This document shows positions 9,601 to 18,727 of a stretch of 64,000 nt of DNA, one piece after another. The DNA lies in assembly GCF_027244095.1 (NCBI RefSeq), contig NC_069669.1:10504501-10568500 (forward strand), given 5' to 3'. Position 1 is the stretch's first letter. Every line of letters starts with the position of its first letter. Below the pieces are notes generated by a model. The model made no database searches and was not told the DNA's origin. It was given only the letters and a program-made list of their open reading frames with translations. The position numbers and the translations under genes are program-made. This DNA is from Hemicordylus capensis (lineage: Eukaryota > Chordata > Lepidosauria > Squamata > Cordylidae).

Positions 9601-12600
9601 CTGCCTGCAACTTTGGAGAAGCCGCTGCCAGCCTGTGTAGACAATACTGAGCTAGATGGACCAATGGTCTGACTCAGTATATGGCAGTTTCCTATGTTCC
9701 TAACCACTTTTGGAACTTCTGTTGAAAAATGTTCCATAAATATTTGTCCTATTCATCATAACAGCACAGCATCAGAAGTAAAGGGTGAGGGACCTTTGAC
9801 TGCTGCACTGGTTTCTCATGCAGGGAGCTTTTAATGCTGAAGATTCCAAACTGGCAACCCTCTACCTGGAGTGTCCACTTCACCACCTCATCCTGTTGCA
9901 TGCGTGGTCCAGGCCTGAATTTACAGACAGGGAACAGAAACCTCGAGGGAAGCTAGCATGGTGCAGTGGCTAGAGCGCTGGGCCAGGCCCAGAGAGACCC
10001 AGGTTCAAATCCTCATTTGGCCATGAACCCCGCTGGGTGACTCTGGGCCTGTCCCTTCTCTCTCAGCCTAGCCTACCTCACAGGGTTATTGTGAGGATTA
10101 ACAGAACCACGTACACTGCTCCGGGCTTCTCGGACGAGTGGGATTATAAATGTGAAAAGAAACAGCTGTGCCCAGATGCGAAAACATCTGCACCCAGATC
10201 TCACCTATAGAAATGCTGTGCTGGGTTAAGGACACCAGACAGCTTTTCCTTTTCTAAGAGGCAGGGGAGAGAGCCAGAGGAACAACAGAAGGCTGAGCTG
10301 TCTGAAAGGCTGCCAGGCAAGGTAAATGACAACGGCCTAAATAAGCAAATCGGCAGGTGATGTAGCTGTTTACTGCAAGTACACAGCAAGCTGCCAGCCA
10401 CATCACCCAAGAGGACAGCTGAGATCACCCAGGAGAGACCGGCTTCCAAGAGGGGCCGAGGCTGATGCACGTCTCCTGCCTGGTAAACAGCCCACGTCCC
10501 AGCCCACCAGACTTTCAGGGACAGATACTCACCGCCTGGCACAAGGCATCTCCTTGGAGTGTCAGGACTCCTTTCACCTGGTCAGCACTGAAAGAAGAGG
10601 CAGAGCGGTTTTGATTTCTTGACTGGCTGATCGGTTTATAGACCGCTCTCCGTGAAAATGATCTCCAGGCAGTTTACAATCAATTTAAAAACAACGCAGA
10701 ACTATTAAGCAGTAAAAACAGTACAAATATTCTACTGGAATGCAAGGGAGGGGGGGAAACACAAATCTATTTAAAAAGTCGGAAGACATATACACAATAA
10801 AGCCAGGAGACACAGCACAGAAGCAGTAACACCAGCAAGAAAACAACATTCATGTAAAAGCCCAGGTAAAAAGCCACGATTTTGCTTGCTTGCTAAGAGC
10901 TGAAGAGCAGAAACCCACAGGGAGCAGAAACCCACAGGCAGAGCAGAAACCCACAGGCAGAGCAGAAACCCACAGGCAGAGACTGAAGAGCAGAAACCCA
11001 CAGGGAGGAGGCGGTCCTTCAGATATCCAGGGCCCATATCAAAAGCAGCACCCTGAATTGGGCCTGGAAGCAAATGGGCAGCCAAAGTAGCTCTTTCAGA
11101 AGGGGCGTGATACGGTCCCAGCAGACAGCTCCGGATAAAATCCTAGCTGCCTACTCACATGGCAAAGAGTCATCCGGGGCCCAGAGGCCTCTGGGCATGT
11201 GTGCAAGGGCAAACTCAAAGGCAGAGAGAGCAGATCAAGAGCATTTAGAGGCGGGATGTTTACAACTGCAACATCTGCCGTGGACATCCGTGATAACCAG
11301 CACAAAGGCACGTCTTATTGCTCAGCCTTCTGTCCTTGCAGTAGCACACCAAACCTGTTCAGCAATCCCAGCTCGGCTTGTTGTTTAGACACAAAGCCTT
11401 CTATTTCCACAACAGGAGGCTGAGCGCCGAACTGGCACGAACACACACACAGGGCTTGGTTAGAGGATCCAGCCATGGGGTGCGCCCTTCCTCCGCAGAG
11501 AACCCGGCCTTCTGGGCCCGCTGCGACAGGGCACCTGGCTCACCTCCAGCCCTCGCCATCTGGCCGTAGCCACATCTGCAACATGTCGCTAGGAAGGGCA
11601 GGTTCTCTTTAGCACAGTTGAGCCCACCTCCGCACAGGTGCTGCAGGACTCGATCTACGAGCAGGGAGGTGACCTGCCTTTCCCGCCACTGACATCTGGA
11701 CCTTGTCTGAAGCCACATGCTGGAGGAAATGCACTTTTTCTCCTTGTGGTTTTAGGAACAGAGGAAGCTGCTTTCTACCGAGTCAGGCCACTGGTCCCAC
11801 CTAGCTCAATATTGTCTACACTGACTGGCAGCGGCTCTCCACGGTTTCAGGCAGGAGTCTCTCCCAGACCCATCTGGTAATGCCAGGGAGTGAATCTGGG
11901 ACCTTCTGCACACCAGCATGAAGGCGCTATTCCCAGAGCAGCCCCATCCCCTCAGGGGAAGATCTTACAGTGCACACCCATGTAGTCTCTCATTCAAATG
12001 CAAACCAGGGTGGACTCTGCTTAGCAAAAGCGACAACCCATGCTTACTATCACAAGACCAGCTCTCCTCTGGTCTTCTTTCTCTAGAGCAGTGATCTTCA
12101 CTATTTTTCAAGCAGGGGCTGCTTTGGCAAACAAACAAACAAACAAACAAATAAACAAACAAAAACCCCAAACACCGTTATGTGTGGGAGCCATTTCCCA
12201 CTGGGCTGACTTCCGCACAGTGCTGCACTTTTCTCAGTGCACTTTTTAAGAGAGATGGAGCCCTCCCGAAAGCTCTCGGAGGAAAGCCCTAGGAAAGACT
12301 ACACTTCCCAGCATTCCATGCACACCTTCCGAGATGGTGTAGGGGCTCCAGTGGACTCTTTCCCCCTTCAAACAGCCCCGACCTTGGCACTGGGCACAGC
12401 ACAGCTTTGCAGAGTGAGAAGGGACATCTCCCCATGGTGCCAGGGGACATGTACAGAGTATTCAGTGTCAGCCGAAGCTTCGCACAGGCCCTATAAACAA
12501 TCCAGCTGGCTCCTGGATCTTACAGTAAAGAACACTGCTCTAGAATCTCTCCCTCACTTGCCCTGGCTTTAAAGCACATCATCCCACATATAGCCCTGAT

Positions 12601-15600
12601 CCTTTTATTTGATCAGTATTATTATTATTACTGTTAATTTATAAGGCACCTTGCCCACTTGCACAGGCACAGACAGTCCCTGCCCCCAAGGAGCTTACAA
12701 TCTAAAATAGACAGTGGTGAATACAGCAGAGTGGGGCAGGTGGCCAAACAAGGATTGAGAGGGAAGTGTGTGGGGAAGTGCTTTTATACATATTTCAAGC
12801 TTGGTTACAGTCAAGAGTGAAGACTAAAGGAATACAGCCAATAACTGCACAAAATATTATTTGTTATATTTCTACACTGCCCCAAACCTCCATCTCTGGG
12901 CGGCTCTCATCAACATAAAAGGGAACGATTTAAAACCGCAGAGTCCAGTTGAAAGCTTGAAGGAACAAACGTGCCTTTAGAGACTTTTAAAAAGTTGTCA
13001 GAGATGGGAAGGCTCTTATTTCGGCAGGGGATGCATTCCAGAGTCTGGGGGCGGCAACCGAGAAGGCCCGGCCCTGGTAGCCACCGGACGAGCCGGTGGC
13101 AGCTGCCAACGAACCTCTCTGGATGATCTCAATGGGCAGTGGGGCTCATCGTGAAATGGTGGGGAGACTTTTGAAGGACGGGGGCAGCTCCAGCCATAAG
13201 AGGAGTGGAGCAAGGGGCACTGGGAGGAGCGACAGAAAGGCGAGGCCGGCTCAACGCTAGCCTCTAAAACCGAATGACACAGACATGAGCTAAGCAGATT
13301 TCCAGTCCCCGTGAAGAAGCCGAGAAGCCGTTCCTGCACAAGCAGCATAGTGGCAGTGAGCCTGGTCAGGATGTGAGTCACGCCGCCCGGTTCAACACCC
13401 CCCTTGGCTGTGGCCAAGGCTGTTCAGCCTAGCCTCCCCGGCCGCGACGGGGAGACAGCAACCCCAAAGCACATTAAGAGGCAGAGCTCTCCGTACTCAC
13501 TTTGAACTACCCAGGATGAAGTTCTCCTGCTTGATGGGCCCCTCTGAGCCGCTCACGGGCAAAGTGAACCGATGAGAAGCCTCCTGGGTAAGAAAGCAAA
13601 GAAGGGAGAGGAAGACAGCTGGCCCCAGGGCCCAAACGGTGGCCCTTTGTCTAAAGGCTTTGATCAGGTACATCAGAGCGCACTCTGTCTGGAAGTTCCA
13701 CTCACCTCGTGAGACTCAGGTACTTTCCAGCCGCAAAATACTAGTCTTAACATCCAGCTGGAAATGTTATACCATCACTTTCACTTCCCCACCTGAACAG
13801 GCACGCCGTTACAGCCACCGAATGGGGCCTTTCCCTCTTTAAAGGCGTTATCCTGGAATGGAATAGCTTTTGGGGGGTGGGGGAAGAGGGCCGACCGCCA
13901 GTTTTCATCCCCTGCTAACTAAGTAAAGAGGCACCTTTTTAAAGTGGCGGTTCTCTTTATTGAGCAGGGGGAGAGCAACTGGCCCTCTCCGTCCCCAGCA
14001 CAGCATTCCTCCATTGGCTGTTGCTAGTGCCTGTCTTATGTTTCTTTTTTAGATGGTGAGCCCTTTGGGGACAGAGAGCCACTTTATCTATTTATATCTA
14101 TGTACACTGCTTTGGGGACTTTTGTCAAAAAGCGGTATATAAATATCCGCTGTGGGTTCGCAGTTGGTGGCCAGTGGGTCCTTTTCACTCTCTGCTACAA
14201 AACTCGCCTGGCCAGGAGTATATGTTTAGCTCTTCACTGGCCAAAAAAAAAAAAAAGCAGTGTTCTCTCTAATTTTTTTCATCTGTGCGCGGAGTAAGTT
14301 TTCTTCGGGGTGGCAGCATCAAGACAGTGTGTGCGCACCTGAAATTCAGAATGGGGCCTTCCTGATTCAACCTAGGCGGGATCTAAAATTAACTGAGCGG
14401 ATATTTAAAAAAACGTGTGAGCACGTGCACACGCCTTAGAGAGAGCACTGTGTCCAAGGCTCTAGTTTGTGCCCACGGCTTGGTTATGCTTGTATCTTCA
14501 CGGCAGCGTAACTAGAGGCCAGGTATCTAAAGAGCCCACTGCGGACTGGAAACTGTTTTGTGGTGGGGAAATCAGGCCTGCAAAGTTGCCACTAAGCCCA
14601 GGGACTGGAAGACACTCCCCCCGTGCTGCAGACAGAAAGACACTCAATTGCAAGAAAGCAGGTTGGTCTCTTTTTTTAAACTACCTTCAGAATATCTTGC
14701 AGCTGCCGGAGGACAGCATGAACTTCTTCTCGTAAAAGCCACTTGAACTCCTCTTCCTGTGTGGAAAGACAAAGTAGGAAGAGAGAGCATGAGGCACGGA
14801 ACAGTTTCACAAGGCGCCGTTTGGGACTTTGTTCTCCTCTCCTCCACTCACACTGACATGCAGAAGCATAAGGGACGAGGGAGTTCACAGGGACACAGGA
14901 AGCTGCCTTATACTGAATCAGACCATTGGTCCATTGAGCTCTGTGTTGTCTACCCAGACTGGCAGCGGCTCTTCAAGGTTTCAGGCAGGGGCCTTTCTCA
15001 GCCCTACTTGGAGATGCTGCCAGGGATTGAACCTGGGGCCTTTTGCATAGAAAGCAAATTTTCTACCACTGAGCTATGCCCCAATCAGACTACATTAATC
15101 AAGGATGTTTCCTCCTGCAAAAAGAGCAAAGAGACGCCTTTTAAAAGTGGCGATTCTCTTTATTTGCAGGAGGAAAGCAACTGGCCCTATCCATCCCCAG
15201 CACAGCATCCCTCCAGTGGCTGTTGCTGGTGTCTGCCTTATGTTTCTTTTTAAAGTGTGAGCCCTTTGGGGACAGGGAGACATCTCAGTTATTTATTTTT
15301 ATCTCTCTATGTAAATTGCTTTGGAGATTGTGGTTGAAAAGTGGTATATAAATATTCATCATTATTTGTAGATCCCTGATAATGTTTCTTTTTAAAATTA
15401 TCATCTTGCCCAGGAACCAGTTATTCAAGTAAAGCAGATCACTTTCTATTTAACTTTATTCCCTAAAATTTATGTGGCTACTCCCCAACCCAAGTCAAGA
15501 AACCATAGCAAACTCTCCCACATTTCACAGATGAAAAAAATCAGCATGGTGAGAACACCTCCACACTCCAAAGATCATTTTTGTGAGCTCCACTATTACC

Positions 15601-18600
15601 CATTATTAGGGTAATAATCATCACAAAATGGCAGCTGGAAATCAATGTTCCCTCTAACAGGGATTCCCAGATGTTGTTGACTACAACTCTCATAACCCCC
15701 AAGCAAAAGCCATTGCAGCTGGGGATTCTGGAAGTTGTAGTCAACAACGTCTGGGAATCTTTGTTAGAAGGAACACTGCTGGAGATGACCTCCGTGGTCA
15801 TTTCCAGTTACCTCCAACCTGCAGAAACGCAGACTTAACCCCTTGTGGGCTGGATTTTCTCCACGTAGGCCGAAGTCGAGTGTCAATCACCCAACTGTGG
15901 ATATGCAAAACCGTGGATGGTGGATCCGTGTATAGCGAGGTCCACCTGTAATAAAGAAGTTGCCAACTAGATGCATGTTCCAACCCTAGCATTTCTGCTT
16001 GTCAAAGTTGCTGGAATTTCCCCAAGTTCTAGGATGGGGAGGTTCAAAGAGAAAAGTCAACAACTGGGAATGCTGTTGAGCCCCTCTTCGTTTACACAGG
16101 AGTGCATCCAAGAACAGCACGCCTCATTAGCCCAACAGGAGGATGGAGCCAGTCAGAGAGTCTCCCTGAGGGCACCCAGGACATTCTTCTCCAGCCGTTA
16201 TGAACACAAACTAATTCTCTCAGAGGCACATGATCGCTGACACCGTTTTAATAATTAACTTGCACCCATTTCTAGGTGGTGGCTCTGGTTTATTTTTAAG
16301 AAGAGCAGCCCAGAGCAGGAACCAGATCTTCACTTCAGCCACTCATCTCTGGTTTTTAGGACTCGAGGGCGCTTATTTAGGGCCAAACTGCCTGGTCACT
16401 CTGCACTTGCACCTTTCCCACCTAATCGCAGCTGCCTCCTCCTCCCTGGTCTTACCCACTTAGCAATGGGTCGCTGAGTGAAGCTCCTCACAATGTCCTG
16501 CTGAGACTGTGAGACTATTAGGAATGTGGTGCTCTGGGCCTGTCAGGGGCACACAGACAACTTGATGTTGAGTTTTCCACCTGTTGTGCAGGTGGTGGGG
16601 GGGCACAGGACATGGGATTCGTCATCACTGGAGAGGGACAAATATATTTATTTTAAATCTATGCCCTGCTTTTCTGCCCAGAGTGGTTCTCAAATAACTT
16701 TAGAATCCACATAACTGTGCAAAATAATTAGGGGTGTGTGTGTGTGTGTGTGAGTGAGAGAGAGAGAGACAAAGAGACAAGGGATAGTGCCATTTCTTCT
16801 GGCCCCGGCAGTCAGCGGTACAGTAGAGGTTCAGGCTCTTAGCTTCAGAGGGATGGGGCAGAGAGCTGAAGGATTCAGTGGCTGACTGATGGTAAAAATG
16901 CCAACCCACAGAAGCAGTACTTCCACTGATCTGCTTTACCCTACTGGAGACCAAGAACATTAAGGAGCCCTTACTCTTCCTCACCCTAAAGACACCATGA
17001 GCACTGGAATTAGGCCTATCGTATCCTAAAGTTACAATAGCTGATTGGTCATTTAAAGGCAGCTGATGAATTACATTGAAATACAACTGCATGTTACCAA
17101 ACCCTCTTTGCAAGATACTAACATAAGCTCAAGGATTATGAAACTGCAAGTTAAACAGAAGCCACTGCTCACTGGCCAGGATCCAAAGCGCCATGTGCCC
17201 AGGCAGAACACTTCTGTGCACACAGAGAGGGCAGGATTGGGTGCTTGATGTTTCCAGCTGGCTCCCCTGACCAACACATGCAGCTTTCCTGTTTCATGTG
17301 GGGCTGTAGGGGAAAGAGTGGCTCAGAAAGGTTCTCCTGAACACAGGGTCCTTTGCATCCTGCCCACGGTGAGGAGAAAATACCATCTTACAATATATTC
17401 TCTCCCAGTCCCTATGAGAAACAGATTAGCACCCAAAAGGTTAAACGCAAACAGACAAGGATGTCTTTAATTCGCTTTAGACATTGTGACCAAATGACTA
17501 TGACATGAATGGAAAGCGCACAGCATAAAACATTTCAAGTTATTGTACGAACATGGCTCCAGGGCATGTTAACGGCCATAGGTAATTGATGACTGACACA
17601 ACCAGAATACATAAATATGTGTGTACGTATAAACATCAAACTATTAAGACTGCCAGATTAAACAAACATTTTAAGATACTGGATTCCTGCTGATGATAAA
17701 ACACAAAGGAATGCTGTGGCACCTTAAAGACCAAAAACTTTGTTATGGCAAAAGCTTGAATTCAAGCACCATTAAGACCCTAATCTGAAACCCCATGCCC
17801 AAAGAACTGAAATCTACAATACTGTACAGCTACGGGAAATGCTAGCTTATCAAATAAAGTCAGCTGAAATTGAAGTGCTGTGGTCTGCTAGTGCAAGGTT
17901 TAGTTGGGCTTGCTGTAAAAGCGCTCATGGAAGAAGCAGAAGAAAGCATTCTTGTATCTACAAGAGCCTGAGAAGCAGGAGTCATAAGCACTCAGTCTGA
18001 AAAAGATAGTAGAATCTAATCGAGTGATCTTAACTGCTCTCACAAGCCAGAGAGCAGCAGACCTTTTTCGGCAAAAAGGCAGATAAGCACCCTTTCAGAA
18101 GTTCCCTACCACCAACCCTTCTCTTTTCTGTTTCAGAAATGTAACATATGGGACACAGCTTGCTCGCCCAGAAACGCACGTCGCCCCTTCTGTGTGTCCC
18201 CCCAAATCATTTCCCCCCCCCGGCACTGCTACCATTTGGGTATCAAGGAACAGGAGCCCAGCAGCACAATGGTATGGGTTCAATGCAACTGCCTCCAATT
18301 CAGATCAACCTTCCTGCAAGAGGGAATCCATGTGCCTGTGGGCAGCAGGTTTTCTGGGTGCATGGACACAGCTGTGAGATGTGCTTGTGCCCAGAAATGA
18401 GACTGACTGTGGGGATTCAATGCCCCCCCCTCCACATTCATAGGTGTATGCTCTCTCTTTCAGCATACAGTGCAGGGGGCAAGCCACAGGGGAATGAGGC
18501 TTGCCACTTGCACACTCCCCAGAGGAATCAGGCAGGCACGGGCAGTCCTTCAGGAAGCAGATTATTGGGGTAAAGCAAGATGTTCTGTCCTTGCTTCTAA

Positions 18601-18688
18601 AAAGGAACAGAGGTATGTACAAAAGGGACCAGCATTTGGCACCCTGCCGTAGGTGAGCAGAGGTCTTCAGCTGCCACTGTTGTTGTTG

Positions 18689-18727
<39 letters not shown>

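Noticed and set aside
10905-11008. Direct repeats considered as a CRISPR-like array
   Set aside because: The units are contiguous with no unique spacers, and the context is a vertebrate intron. It is a minisatellite.
17380-18660. Possible retrocopy or extra 3' UTR in ROGDI intron 1
   Set aside because: The AT-rich, repeat-poor stretch looked UTR-like, but no coding remnant, poly(A) arrangement or flanking duplication supports it.
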